Part shown: in pieces, positions 1 to 8,706 of the stretch | Layout of the letters: every line of letters begins with the position of its first letter | Numbering within the stretch: the stretch's first letter is position 1 | Assembly (NCBI RefSeq): GCF_024347295.1 | Contig: NZ_AP025458.1 | Coordinates: forward strand, 1,674,001-1,738,000 | Origin: Vibrio artabrorum | GTDB lineage: Bacteria; Pseudomonadota; Gammaproteobacteria; Enterobacterales; Vibrionaceae | Direction: 5' to 3' | DNA: 64,000 nucleotides | Position numbers and translations under genes: made by a program | Notes under the pieces: model-generated | What the model saw: only the letters and a program-made list of their open reading frames with translations | Told to the model about the DNA's origin: nothing | Database searches by the model: none

Positions 1-148
1 GAACGCTTAAATCGGGCATGATATATATTCAAAGATGTCGTTAGTGTCACATGTCGTTACACAGCACGATACCTTAAGGCTTTACATCTTGGGCGAGGTA
101 AACAACAATCCCTGAGAATAAACCCATAACACAATGTATTTAGAAATT

Positions 149-844
149 ATGAGTAATACAGAACAAAAAAAATCGAGTCCTCTTTTCGAAATCATTTTTA
201 ACGTCTTTCTCCCTTCATTTATCTTAATGAAATTCAGCGGAGAAGAGCATCTCGGGACAGGATTAGCACTGCTTGTCGCCCTTGCCTTCCCTATAGCTTA
301 CGGTGGCATGGAGTTAATACGCAACAAGAAGTTCAACTTCATCGCAGCGCTTGGCTTTGTGAGTGTGTTATTGACGGGCGGGATTGGCTTCTTCGAGTTA
401 GATACGCGTTGGTTAGCTCTAAAAGAAGCATTAATACCTGGCCTAATTGGCTTAGCGGTTCTTGGCTCAACCTTCACTCGCTACCCGTTTATCCAAAAAG
501 TTATCTTCACCCCCGCTCTGTTAAACATCTCTCTTATTGAAGAGCGCTTAAGAGAGTTCGGTAACCAAGCAAAATTTGATCGTTGCTTAATGACTTCAAA
601 CTATTTATTCGCGAGTACTTTTGCGTTCTCTTCTGCGATGAACTACTTCCTCGCGACTTGGATCGTAACAAGCCCTGCTGGCACCGCGGCCTTCAATGAA
701 GAACTTGGTAAATTGACGCTTTACAGCTATCCGGCAATCGCTATCCCAAGCATGTTGATGATGCTCGGCATTTTCTACTATATTTGGCGTCAAGTCCGCG
801 CGATGACATCACTAGAAACAGAGAAAATATTCATCACGAGATAA
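149..844 (+). CDS. VC0807-family integral membrane protein
   Basis: This inner-membrane protein of about 231 residues has six or so hydrophobic segments. The order of motifs (N-terminal FNVFLPSFILMKFSGEE, then LTGGIGFFELD, then a basic EERLREFGN loop) matches the Vibrio VC0807 family, whose function is unknown. An in-frame ATG lies at 134, but it has no ribosome binding site and adds only five residues. The ATG at 149 gives MSNTEQ, which looks more like the family, although its Shine-Dalgarno is also weak. The gene stands alone and ends at a clear terminator. Family assignment is by recognition of conserved segments; no catalytic motif is visible. Confidence 0.8.
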   Translation: MSNTEQKKSSPLFEIIFNVFLPSFILMKFSGEEHLGTGLALLVALAFPIAYGGMELIRNKKFNFIAALGFVSVLLTGGIGFFELDTRWLALKEALIPGLIGLAVLGSTFTRYPFIQKVIFTPALLNISLIEERLREFGNQAKFDRCLMTSNYLFASTFAFSSAMNYFLATWIVTSPAGTAAFNEELGKLTLYSYPAIAIPSMLMMLGIFYYIWRQVRAMTSLETEKIFITR

Positions 845-874
845 CACTCTACCTACGCATCTCCCATTACCATC

Positions 875-902
875 AAGCCCAGTTCAATACTGGGCTTTTT
901 TG
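875..902 (+). terminator. Rho-independent terminator of the VC0807-family gene
   Basis: An eight-base perfect stem (AAGCCCAG / CTGGGCTT) with a seven-base loop is followed by a T run, 30 bases after the stop codon. Confidence 0.85.
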
Positions 903-1403
903 CTTCAACTTTCTCGTTAAATCAAGCGATGAAATACCAACTTATCATTGGTGATACCAATAGACTCAATCATTCAAATTATCGCTCTCATGTTCTCAGA
1001 AATAACCCCCCTCAAAATAACCAATAGCTAAAGAATTGCATTCGGTTATAATAACTGGTGAGTTCACGCTCAATTTTGTTGATTAATTGACAAAGTTTTA
1101 TCCAGATATTAACACTATTTCAGCTCTTATTGATAAGATGAAACACGCTCGGACGTGAAGCAAGCACTATCTGCGACTGTTGAGGGTGTTTTTTCGATTT
1201 AGCAAAGAGGCATGAGGCCGCTATCCTTGGGTTTAGCCACTTCAAAAGTAAATTCCCGTGCTGATCGTACTGACCATCACCCAAGAACTGGAGAAAAAAT
1301 TCAAGTTTCAACATTATAAACACCCGCGTTTATAAAGCACTAAAAGTGTCATGTAACACATCGTGCAATGACGAACTCAACGTAGAATCCAAGGAAGATT
1401 ACA
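903..1403. other. Gap with no supported gene
   Basis: About 500 bases hold no convincing gene. A minus-strand reading frame at 1120-1323 (67 codons) lacks a good ribosome binding site and resembles nothing I know. The promoter of the small gene at 1404 must lie at the right end of this gap, where AAGGAAG at 1391-1397 is its Shine-Dalgarno. Confidence 0.5.
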
Positions 1404-1550
1404 ATGTCTATAACGAAAGCAAAAACTTCAGCTAGCCGCAGTAAAAAAGCGGCTAAGCCCACGAAAACAATGGTCGAAGCGCCTAAGACTCGTCAACGTA
1501 TTGAAGAGATCCTTGAACAGCGCGAATTGGCCAAACTGTTAGAGTTATAG
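1404..1550 (+). CDS. Small basic protein (48 aa), possibly PA3496/DUF3545-like
   Basis: The product is 48 residues. The N-terminal half is rich in Lys, Ala and Ser; the C-terminal half is a predicted amphipathic helix (RQRIEEILEQRELAKLLEL). AAGGAAG sits seven bases before the ATG and a strong terminator follows 15 bases after the stop, so this is a complete single-gene unit. The charged tail recalls small PA3496/DUF3545-type proteins, but the match is weak and the function is unknown. Confidence 0.7.
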   Translation: MSITKAKTSASRSKKAAKPTKTMVEAPKTRQRIEEILEQRELAKLLEL

Positions 1551-1565
1551 TTTGTTATCGTTCGA

Positions 1566-1593
1566 ATGCCACTACACCCTGTAGTGGCATTTT
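1566..1593 (+). terminator. Terminator of the 48-aa gene
   Basis: A ten-base perfect stem (ATGCCACTAC / GTAGTGGCAT) with a five-base loop is followed by TTT. The stem is long but the T tract is short. Confidence 0.8.
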
Positions 1594-1817
1594 CGATTTA
1601 GAGAATAAAATCTAGCAGAAATTTCATCCAACACCTTTCAATCAAACATCATTCCAGCTCTAGCAGTAAGTAACGGACTTGCTTACATACCCATACATAC
1701 CCATACATATCCAAATTGCGCTTTTCGCTATCATCAGCAGCACTAATATTGATGAAATAGAAGAAGCGATTCGCAGCATATATCTGCCCGTGTAACGCTT
1801 CTTGTTTTGAGGTGATT

Positions 1818-2720
1818 ATGAATGTAATTCGTATGGGGATTGACGCGAATATCCACAAGAATAAAGGCAAATACAAAGCAATAGCTAAGTTTACTGTTCG
1901 TGCGCTGTTTTATTATTCAGAAACAAAAAAAATGAGTGAGAACTTCAGTTCTAGTGAGAGAAAACTTTTATTTAAAAAACAGCCTAACTTTCTGTCTAAA
2001 TTTATCACCCCTTATTTGTGTGTCGATTTTAAAAAAAATGAAAAAATCGATATACTATCAAAGCATTACGATTGGTTTGAAGATAAGTTCACCCAAGTCG
2101 CTCGCCATCAAATAGTTAATGAGACACTCAATCTTTTAACGTTAGAGATAAATGAAGACACCTATTTATTGAATCTGAGTTTCGAGCGAAATGCGAGAAA
2201 AGAAGGTGAGCTGACCCTTTCCCTAACTGACGCGATGTTGAATAAAATGTACACCATCTCATTTACTGTGTTTAACAATGATATCTATATTGGTGGGGTG
2301 CAAGGAGCAGCCAATGACAATGGTTTCAGCCGAACATTCACAAAGGCCTTTTATGGGTTGAGACCAAAATCATTCATGGTTGAAAGTCTGCGATTGATCG
2401 CCTCCAGCTTGAGCATCAACCATATTTACGCAGTTAACGAATCTGGACATATATACAATGCTTTGCGCTATGGTAAGAAAGCAAAAACAATCAGTCTTCG
2501 TTATAATGAATTGTGGGAAGAGCACGAGGGACAACAACATACCAAGTGTTTCTATATTCTCCCCCTCAAGTCCACAAGAAAAGATCTTGAACCACTTAAG
2601 CGCCAGAAACGAAAATTGTATCGTGAACGCTATGCTTGGTTGGATCAATACGAGCAAAATCTACATATCGCGATCAGTCGTCACATCAATGCCTCTTTTG
2701 ATATAGCGAAAGCTTGCTAA
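1818..2720 (+). CDS. VirK/YbjX family protein (DUF535)
   Basis: This protein of about 300 residues has the hallmark C-terminal block of the VirK/YbjX (DUF535) family: NDNGFSRTFTKAFYGLRPK followed by a helix and NHIYAVNESGHIY. Family members in enterics are linked to envelope stress and virulence, but their biochemistry is unknown. The ATG at 1818 is chosen over an upstream GTG at 1812 because GAGG lies six bases before it. There is no signal peptide. The gene is monocistronic and ends at a perfect terminator. The long basic N-terminal stretch, about 70 residues before the core, is less conserved in my recollection of the family. Confidence 0.85.
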   Translation: MNVIRMGIDANIHKNKGKYKAIAKFTVRALFYYSETKKMSENFSSSERKLLFKKQPNFLSKFITPYLCVDFKKNEKIDILSKHYDWFEDKFTQVARHQIVNETLNLLTLEINEDTYLLNLSFERNARKEGELTLSLTDAMLNKMYTISFTVFNNDIYIGGVQGAANDNGFSRTFTKAFYGLRPKSFMVESLRLIASSLSINHIYAVNESGHIYNALRYGKKAKTISLRYNELWEEHEGQQHTKCFYILPLKSTRKDLEPLKRQKRKLYRERYAWLDQYEQNLHIAISRHINASFDIAKAC

Positions 2721-2811
2721 TTACGCGAGCGCGTGCGGACGAATTATGCCCAAAGGTTTAACACTCAACACAAGATAACCTCTGCGATTCAAACCGACGC
2801 CCTCGCCTATC

Positions 2812-2840
2812 AAAATGCCTCTCCATTGAGGCATTTTCGA
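2812..2840 (+). terminator. Terminator of the VirK/YbjX gene
   Basis: A ten-base perfect stem (AAAATGCCTC / GAGGCATTTT) has a six-base loop. Confidence 0.8.
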
Positions 2841-3083
2841 CATTCAGCACTGCACTTTGACTCATTTTCTTGCAACAACGGACCTTCCAATCAAAAACAC
2901 AACCAAAATCACAACGTGTTGATCCATACAATTAATATTAGACAAAGCTAATATTCAACTTTATAATCAATGGGTACTTTAGAAACCACTTAATGGTCGG
3001 CGACTAGACAGCAACAACACAAGATAAAGCTCTATGCTCGGCAATGGGTATCGTTAAACTTAGAGACAACAATAGGTAAACAA
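2841..3083. other. Intergenic stretch before the CoA-disulfide reductase
   Basis: Together with the terminator upstream this leaves about 360 bases without a gene. A 72-codon plus-strand frame (2733-2951) runs through the terminator and is not credible. The region presumably holds the promoter of the oxidoreductase at 3084; no clear operator was seen. Confidence 0.5.
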
Positions 3084-4787
3084 ATGACTAAAATTGTAAT
3101 CATCGGAGGCGTAGCTGGAGGTGCATCAACGGCTGCACGTGCACGCCGCCTTAGCGAAAATGCAGACATCATCATGTTCGAACGAGGTCCCTTTGTTTCT
3201 TTTGCCAACTGCGGATTGCCGTATCATATTGGTGGTGATATTCAGGATAGAAGTAAGCTCCTCCTGCAAACGCCAGAAAGCTTCTTAGCTCGCTTTAACG
3301 TTGATGTTCGTGTTATGAACGAAGTCATATCTATCGACCGACACAATAAGCAGGTTATGGTTAAGAACCTACTGGATAATAGTGAGTATACGGAAAGCTA
3401 CGACTTCTTGCTCCTTAGCCCTGGCGCTGGCCCTATCGTTCCGCCAATCCCTGGTATCGATAACCCGCTGACGCACTCGCTACGTAACATTCCTGATATG
3501 GATCGCATCATTCAAACCATCCAGATGAACAAGCCAGAACACGCAACCGTTGTTGGCGGCGGGTTCATTGGCCTAGAAATGATGGAAGCCTTCCATCAGT
3601 TGGGAATTAAAACCACGCTTATTGAGATGGCTGACCAAGTGATGACCCCTGTTGACCGAGAAATGGCGGGGGTTGCTCACGCTGAAATTCGCGAGAAAGG
3701 CATTGACCTTAAACTAGGCGTTGCGCTTCAAGCGGTTGAGTACGTTCCAAACGAACATATTGCCAACATTGGCTCTGGTGAAGATACCGAACACCAGCAT
3801 ATTGAAGGTGAGTTAAATCTGACTCTCAACAATGGCGAGTCGTTAACCACCGACATCTTAATCATGGCTATCGGTGTACGTCCTGAGACTAAGTTAGCAA
3901 AAGAAGCAGGACTACAAATTGGTGCACTAGGTGGTATTTACACCAATGAAATGATGCAGACGAGCGATCCTAGTATCTACGCCGTCGGTGATGCAGTGGA
4001 AGAAAAAGACTTTGTCACAAGTGCACAAACTCTGGTTCCGCTTGCTGGCCCTGCCAACCGTCAAGGTCGTATGGCTGCCGACAACATGTTCGGACGCAAT
4101 GAAACCTATCAAGGTACACAAGGCACCGCTATCTGTAAGATCTTCGACCTAGCAGTAGCCTCAACGGGTAAGAACGAGAAGCAACTTAAACGTGATGGTA
4201 TAAACTATGAAAAAGTTTACGTTCACACCGCTAGCCACGCGAGCTACTACCCTGGCGCTGAGATTGTCTCGTTCAAAATGTTGTTCGATCCAAAAACAGG
4301 CAAGATCCTAGGTGCGCAAGCGGTGGGCAAAGATGGCGTCGATAAGCGAATTGATGTAATGGCGGTAGCCCAACGCGCGGGCATGACCGTCGAGCAACTT
4401 CAACACCTAGAACTGACCTACGCGCCGCCATATGGCAGTGCCAAAGATGTGATCAACCAAGCGGCCTTTGTAGCAAACAACATCATCAAGGGTGACTCAA
4501 CTCCGATTCACTTTGATGAAATGGACTCTTTGACTGACGAGCAAGTGCTGCTTGATGTACGTAACCCTGGCGAGCTTGAAAATGTTGGCTTTATCAAAGA
4601 TGCCATTAACATCCCTGTCGACCAACTGCGTCAACGAATGAACGAACTGCCAAAAGACAAAGAGATTGTGATTTATTGTCAAGTTGGCTTACGTGGCAAC
4701 GTGGCATACCGTCAGTTAGTCAACCACGGCTTCAAAGCCCGTAACCTGATTGGCGGATACCGCACTTACAAGTTCGCCACTGCTTAA
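3084..4787 (+). CDS. cdr: FAD-dependent CoA-disulfide reductase with C-terminal rhodanese domain
   Basis: This 567-residue flavoprotein belongs to the CoADR-RHD class, which uses NAD(P)H to reduce CoA disulfide, CoA persulfide or polysulfide. An FAD-binding GGVAGG loop sits at residues 8-13. The single-cysteine active site SFANCGLPY places Cys at residue 43, as in characterised CoA-disulfide reductases. A second nucleotide loop is VVGGGFIGLE and the FAD C-terminal motif is AVGDAVE. The last 100 residues are a rhodanese domain with its persulfide Cys near 532 in YCQVGLRG. The gene is monocistronic with a strong terminator. The exact substrate (CoA-S-S-CoA versus persulfide or sulfur) cannot be told from sequence. 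Confidence 0.9.
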   Translation: MTKIVIIGGVAGGASTAARARRLSENADIIMFERGPFVSFANCGLPYHIGGDIQDRSKLLLQTPESFLARFNVDVRVMNEVISIDRHNKQVMVKNLLDNSEYTESYDFLLLSPGAGPIVPPIPGIDNPLTHSLRNIPDMDRIIQTIQMNKPEHATVVGGGFIGLEMMEAFHQLGIKTTLIEMADQVMTPVDREMAGVAHAEIREKGIDLKLGVALQAVEYVPNEHIANIGSGEDTEHQHIEGELNLTLNNGESLTTDILIMAIGVRPETKLAKEAGLQIGALGGIYTNEMMQTSDPSIYAVGDAVEEKDFVTSAQTLVPLAGPANRQGRMAADNMFGRNETYQGTQGTAICKIFDLAVASTGKNEKQLKRDGINYEKVYVHTASHASYYPGAEIVSFKMLFDPKTGKILGAQAVGKDGVDKRIDVMAVAQRAGMTVEQLQHLELTYAPPYGSAKDVINQAAFVANNIIKGDSTPIHFDEMDSLTDEQVLLDVRNPGELENVGFIKDAINIPVDQLRQRMNELPKDKEIVIYCQVGLRGNVAYRQLVNHGFKARNLIGGYRTYKFATA

Positions 4788-4815
4788 GGTAAGCCAAACA
4801 CTGCCCTTTTTCTTT

Positions 4816-4843
4816 GGAGCACTCTATAGTGCTCCTTTTTTTT
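4816..4843 (+). terminator. Terminator of the CoA-disulfide reductase gene
   Basis: A seven-base perfect stem (GGAGCAC / GTGCTCC) is followed by eight Ts. From here to the LysR stop at 5122 (about 280 bases) no gene is supported. Confidence 0.9.
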
Positions 4844-5121
4844 GGTTATCACTATGTAAGTGGTCAATGAAAGGTTTAAAAAGGGATTTAGACAAAGTCA
4901 TTCCTCTTAATGTCTTGAGAGGGATACTAACAAATCCGCTGTATTACATTGATAACAACAAAGACCAATAATATTTGTTAAAATTGCAACAGTCTAAACA
5001 TGATCCCGTCATGGTCTGGTTAGATGTCGATGTATCATCGACTTTTATAGGTCTCTGTTTTGTCCAAGATGTTCGAAGAAATAGGCCAAGCGAGGTAAGA
5101 AGTTACCTCGCTTTAAACGAA

Positions 5122-6003
5122 CTACAGATCCAGATTCGGCTGAATAAAATCAATGAAAGCAGAGATCCTCTTGGCAACGGAGGAGGACTTATAGTAAACC
5201 GCATTAATTTGCTCTCGGCCAAAATGACTGATTTTTTCGCCTTCTAATAATGGAATTAATCGCCCTTCGGCAATGTCTTTCTTCACCATGAAACCGGATA
5301 GACAGGCGATACCATTTCCCATCAAAGCAAGCTGTCTCACCGTTTCACCGTTACTTGAGGTCAGTGTTGGTATCAGCCCGGAGAATCCTTTCAGAGGCCA
5401 TTCATTAAGTGTTTTTGGTGTTGAAAACCCGATGGTATCGTGATGTTCCAAATCACGACTTTTACTCGGAAAGCCACGCTTTGCTAAATAATCAGGTGAA
5501 GCCACAATGTAAAGTAAACTTCTGCCCAGAGGCTTCGCATGTAATGTTGAGTCACTCAAAGCACCGATACGAATAGCGATATCGGTTTTCTTTTCTAGTA
5601 AATCAACAAAACCTTCATTAGAGGTCAACTCCAACTCAATATCAGGATAGGCTTGATTAAATGGCTGAACGAGTGGGACTAACTGATGAAACACAAACGG
5701 ACTAGCGGCATCAACACGCAGCCGCCCTTTGGGTAATTCTCCACGGGATATGAGCTCATCTTCCGCTTGCTGTAGTTGCATCAGCCCTATTCGCACCGTA
5801 TCAACGAATTGCCGCCCCTCATCCGTTAATTCAATCCGTCTTGTGGTTCGGTTTAATATTGTCACGCCAAGTTGGCTCTCAACCTTACTCACCGCTCGCG
5901 ATACCCGCGCCACCTGTATATCTAAACTCTCTGCTGCCGCTGTAAATCCGCCGGTATCGACCACGGTAAGCAGAATTTCTAAATCATCCGATTTTGTACG
6001 CAT
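5122..6003 (-). CDS. LysR-family transcriptional regulator
   Basis: This 293-residue LysR-type regulator has an N-terminal winged helix-turn-helix (residues about 5-65, with GGFTAAAESLDIQVARVSRAVSKVE) and a substrate-binding domain from about 90. It is transcribed away from the MFS exporter gene at 6195, the usual arrangement of a LysR regulator and its target. The shared spacer contains a perfect interrupted palindrome, a good operator candidate. The effector is unknown. Confidence 0.9.
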   Translation of the reverse strand: MRTKSDDLEILLTVVDTGGFTAAAESLDIQVARVSRAVSKVESQLGVTILNRTTRRIELTDEGRQFVDTVRIGLMQLQQAEDELISRGELPKGRLRVDAASPFVFHQLVPLVQPFNQAYPDIELELTSNEGFVDLLEKKTDIAIRIGALSDSTLHAKPLGRSLLYIVASPDYLAKRGFPSKSRDLEHHDTIGFSTPKTLNEWPLKGFSGLIPTLTSSNGETVRQLALMGNGIACLSGFMVKKDIAEGRLIPLLEGEKISHFGREQINAVYYKSSSVAKRISAFIDFIQPNLDL

Positions 6004-6050
6004 AACGCCTTACCATCTTTCTATCCGCTCACGTTTAATTATTGCATTTA

Positions 6051-6069
6051 TAACAAATATCATTTGTTA
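6051..6069. promoter_or_regulatory. Candidate LysR operator: palindrome TAACAAAT-ATC-ATTTGTTA
   Basis: Perfect eight-base inverted repeats flank a three-base spacer in the divergent region between the LysR gene and the MFS exporter, 48 bases upstream of the LysR start. Position and symmetry fit autoregulation and control of the exporter. Binding is inferred. Confidence 0.5.
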
Positions 6070-6194
6070 AATAACCTATTTTTTGCAAAGTAATTTTCAC
6101 GCAGAATACTCTCAACAAATCACGACACAGCAACACCTTGATAAGCACATTCGCTGCTGTGTCGTTGAACCTAACAAACAAGAGAGTAAATGAT

Positions 6195-7400
6195 ATGCCA
6201 TTAGCACTTCTCGCATTGACGCTCAGCGCCTTTGCTATCGGAACAACAGAGTTTGTGATCGTGGGGCTACTCCCAACCATGGCTTCTGACTTAAATGTCT
6301 CACTACCATCAGCAGGACTGTTGGTCAGCCTTTATGCATTGGGTGTTGCGATTGGCGCACCTGTTTTAACCGCACTAACTGGAAAATGGAACCGCAAACA
6401 TGTCCTGTTGAGTATCATGGCGCTGTTTGTCGCTGGCAACTTATTGGCATGGCAAGCACCCGGTTACAACACCCTGATTATCGCTCGTATTTTGACTGGT
6501 TTAGCTCATGGTGTGTTTTTCTCCATAGGTTCAACCATTGCGACAGGACTGGTCGCCAAAGAAAAAGCCGCCAGTGCGATTGCGATTATGTTCACAGGAT
6601 TAACCGTTGCGCTAGTGACCGGCGTGCCACTCGGCACTTACATCGGTCAAACCTTTGGTTGGCAATCGACTTTTCTGATTGTGGCGCTGTTGGGACTGAT
6701 TGCGTTGATCGGTAGTGCTTTCTTAGTGCCAAATAACCTGAAACAACCCGCCGCAGCTAAACTATCATCACAGTTAAAAGTGTTAACCCAACCAAGGCTA
6801 CTACTGGTTTATGCGATCACGGCACTGGGCTACGGTGGTACATTTACCGCTTTCACTTTCCTTGCGCCAATTTTGCAACAAGAAACAGGATTTAGCGCGA
6901 ATGCCATTAGCCTAATCATGCTGGTATACGGTGTATCTGTTGCGATTGGTAATATTTTAGGTGGCAAAATGGCTGACAAAATGGGGCCAATTAAAGCGCT
7001 GACGATTATTTTTGCAGGACTCGCGACAGTATTAGTGGTATTTAACTTTACGGCTGTGAATCCTATCGCAGCGGTGGCGACCATCTTAGTTTGGGGGGCT
7101 TTTGCATTCGGGAATGTTCCTGGCTTGCAAGTTTATGTAGTGAAGCTCGCTGAAAAATACACCCCTGATGCTGTTGATGTGGCATCGGGTCTAAACATTG
7201 CGGCGTTTAACGTTGGTATTGCTCTTGGTTCTTGGGGTGGCGGTATGATTGTGTCTGAAATGGGATTGATGCATACCCCTTGGATTGGTGCCGTAGTCGT
7301 ACTTGTTGCGCTGGCTCTAACTCGAATAAGTGGACGCTTTGATAAACGTGCAGAAAGTCAGGGTTTAAAACAAACTGTACTGGTAAAAGAAGCCTCTTAA
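6195..7400 (+). CDS. MFS exporter (YdhP/AraJ-like)
   Basis: This inner-membrane major-facilitator protein of 401 residues has 12 predicted helices. FAIGTTEFVIVGLLP in helix 1 and RILTGLAHGVFFSIGS around helix 4 are characteristic of the YdhP/AraJ drug-and-sugar efflux group. The ATG at 6195 has AGAGAG eight bases upstream; a frame-compatible ATG at 6138 would add 19 charged residues before helix 1 and is unlikely. It is divergent from a LysR regulator that probably controls it. The substrate is unknown. Confidence 0.88.
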   Translation: MPLALLALTLSAFAIGTTEFVIVGLLPTMASDLNVSLPSAGLLVSLYALGVAIGAPVLTALTGKWNRKHVLLSIMALFVAGNLLAWQAPGYNTLIIARILTGLAHGVFFSIGSTIATGLVAKEKAASAIAIMFTGLTVALVTGVPLGTYIGQTFGWQSTFLIVALLGLIALIGSAFLVPNNLKQPAAAKLSSQLKVLTQPRLLLVYAITALGYGGTFTAFTFLAPILQQETGFSANAISLIMLVYGVSVAIGNILGGKMADKMGPIKALTIIFAGLATVLVVFNFTAVNPIAAVATILVWGAFAFGNVPGLQVYVVKLAEKYTPDAVDVASGLNIAAFNVGIALGSWGGGMIVSEMGLMHTPWIGAVVVLVALALTRISGRFDKRAESQGLKQTVLVKEAS

Positions 7401-7411
7401 TTTCTATTCGA

Positions 7412-7445
7412 ACGGGTCAATACTCAACATTGACCCGTGCATTCT
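7412..7445 (+). terminator. Hairpin after the MFS exporter gene
   Basis: A ten-base stem (ACGGGTCAAT / ATTGACCCGT) lies 12 bases after the stop. The T tract is interrupted, so termination may be partial. Confidence 0.55.
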
Positions 7446-7473
7446 TATTTAGCATCAACTTAGGCACTACACT

Positions 7474-7662
7474 ATGAAAACGGTTTTTATCACTGGAGCA
7501 AATCGAGGTTTAGGACTTGAGCTTATTAAACAATACGCTCAGCGTGGCTGGAATGTCATTGCCTGCTGTCGTGAGATTAACACCGATCACGCATTGACCC
7601 TCTTGGTACAAAATTATCCAACGGTTGGCATTTATTCGTTGGACGTTCTCACCCAAAGTTAA
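7474..7662 (+). pseudogene. Truncated short-chain dehydrogenase (N-terminal Rossmann fragment)
   Basis: Sixty-two residues begin with MKTVFITGANRGLGLELI, the TGxxxGxG cofactor loop of short-chain dehydrogenase/reductases, and continue to the usual SLDV (Asp-Val) step after beta-3. The frame then stops. The rest of a normal 230-250 residue SDR (NNAG, YxxxK) is absent downstream, so this is the 5' remnant of a deleted gene. Immediately after the break a minus-strand frame (7510-7845) contains a peptide with a hydrophobic start; it may be debris from the gene on the other side of the deletion, but I do not recognise it. Confidence 0.75.
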
Positions 7663-7894
7663 GGGGCTATCTCCATCTGAACGATAACCTGCGCTCTTAA
7701 ACGAAGCTGCTTCATCAACAGAGGATAATGGTACATAAACCACACTCTCACTCAAAAGCATAATTGAAACTAATAATGAAAATATTTTTGCTCTGGCTAA
7801 TACGTTATCACTAATATAAAAAATACAACATCGTTGAGATAACACGTACTACAAAGGTTTTTCCAGTCGCGGCATTATCAGTAAACTCTTTTTG

Positions 7895-8575
7895 CTATTC
7901 GTATGAATCAATGAAGGCTTGCAGTGCATGTCGGTCGATAACTTCTAACCCCTGTAGGCCCTTTCTAATAAAGCCTTTATCGAGTAGATCTTTGACGGCT
8001 CTTCGATACACTCTGCTCGATGTACCAAACCGTTCAGCTTCTTGATTCACTTTATCGAAACCGCCTAACACCGTATTAGCCTGGTTTTGGACCAGTAAAT
8101 CGTAAGCAATGTTGTAGGTAATTGAGTGTAAAAGACGGTTCGTATAAATACCCATCGAGTCTTGATAATCTTCCGCCAATCCCGAAGCAAAGAAAAACAT
8201 CATCTCTGGATTTTGATGCAGTGCTTCTGCTAGTTTCTGAATGCAAATGACATCAACCTGCATGTGTTCATCAGCCACTACGTTCCACTGGCAAGAAGTC
8301 TGAGTGAAAAATTCCATCTCACCGAAAATATGATAATCACAATTCACCTCACCCAATTGAAATCGTCGCCCATTAGCGGCTGAGATACTCATCGAGACTC
8401 GGCCAGCCGGTACGACATACAGAAATGGGAGCTGTTCTCCTTGACGCAGAATTTCATCATTTTTATCAAAATAACGCGAGCTCACTTGATGTTGGTAGAT
8501 AAGGTCCTTAAATTCTGAGCTTTTTTGTTCTAGATAGTTTTTAAAGCGTCCGCTTGAGTATGGTGCGATCTTCAT
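7895..8575 (-). CDS. Crp/Fnr-family regulator, YeiL-like
   Basis: This 226-residue protein has an N-terminal cyclic-nucleotide-binding-type beta-roll (residues about 30-130, NDEILRQGEQLPFLYVV.AGRVSM) and a C-terminal helix-turn-helix (about 170-215, EAERFGTSSRVYRRAVKDLLDKGF). The layout resembles E. coli YeiL, a regulator near nucleoside genes. No clear Cys cluster for an iron-sulfur centre is seen. It lies 130 bases downstream of the nucleoside phosphorylase gene on the same strand but beyond a terminator-like hairpin, so read-through or its own promoter is needed. Confidence 0.82.
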   Translation of the reverse strand: MKIAPYSSGRFKNYLEQKSSEFKDLIYQHQVSSRYFDKNDEILRQGEQLPFLYVVPAGRVSMSISAANGRRFQLGEVNCDYHIFGEMEFFTQTSCQWNVVADEHMQVDVICIQKLAEALHQNPEMMFFFASGLAEDYQDSMGIYTNRLLHSITYNIAYDLLVQNQANTVLGGFDKVNQEAERFGTSSRVYRRAVKDLLDKGFIRKGLQGLEVIDRHALQAFIDSYE

Positions 8576-8654
8576 ACCGGTAGTCTCTCATTGCATTAAC
8601 TTCGGTTGATGTTACCTGCGATTGTAACGACTTAAACCACAGGAGAGAACCCAA

Positions 8655-8680
8655 TAAAAAAGCGACGGTCTCCCATCGCT
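8655..8680 (-). terminator. Terminator after the nucleoside phosphorylase gene (minus strand)
   Basis: Read on the minus strand, AGCGA...TCGCT forms a hairpin followed by six Ts, 27 bases past the stop codon of the phosphorylase gene. Confidence 0.7.
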
Positions 8681-8706
8681 TCTACTTTCTATCCTTATTC
8701 AGGATC

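Noticed and set aside
1120..1323. A 67-codon minus-strand frame
   Set aside because: Weak start context and no family resemblance; kept only as part of a gap.
2733..2951. A 72-codon plus-strand frame
   Set aside because: Runs through a strong terminator of the preceding gene.
4975..5247. A 90-codon plus-strand frame
   Set aside because: Overlaps the 3' end of the LysR gene on the other strand and has no start signals.
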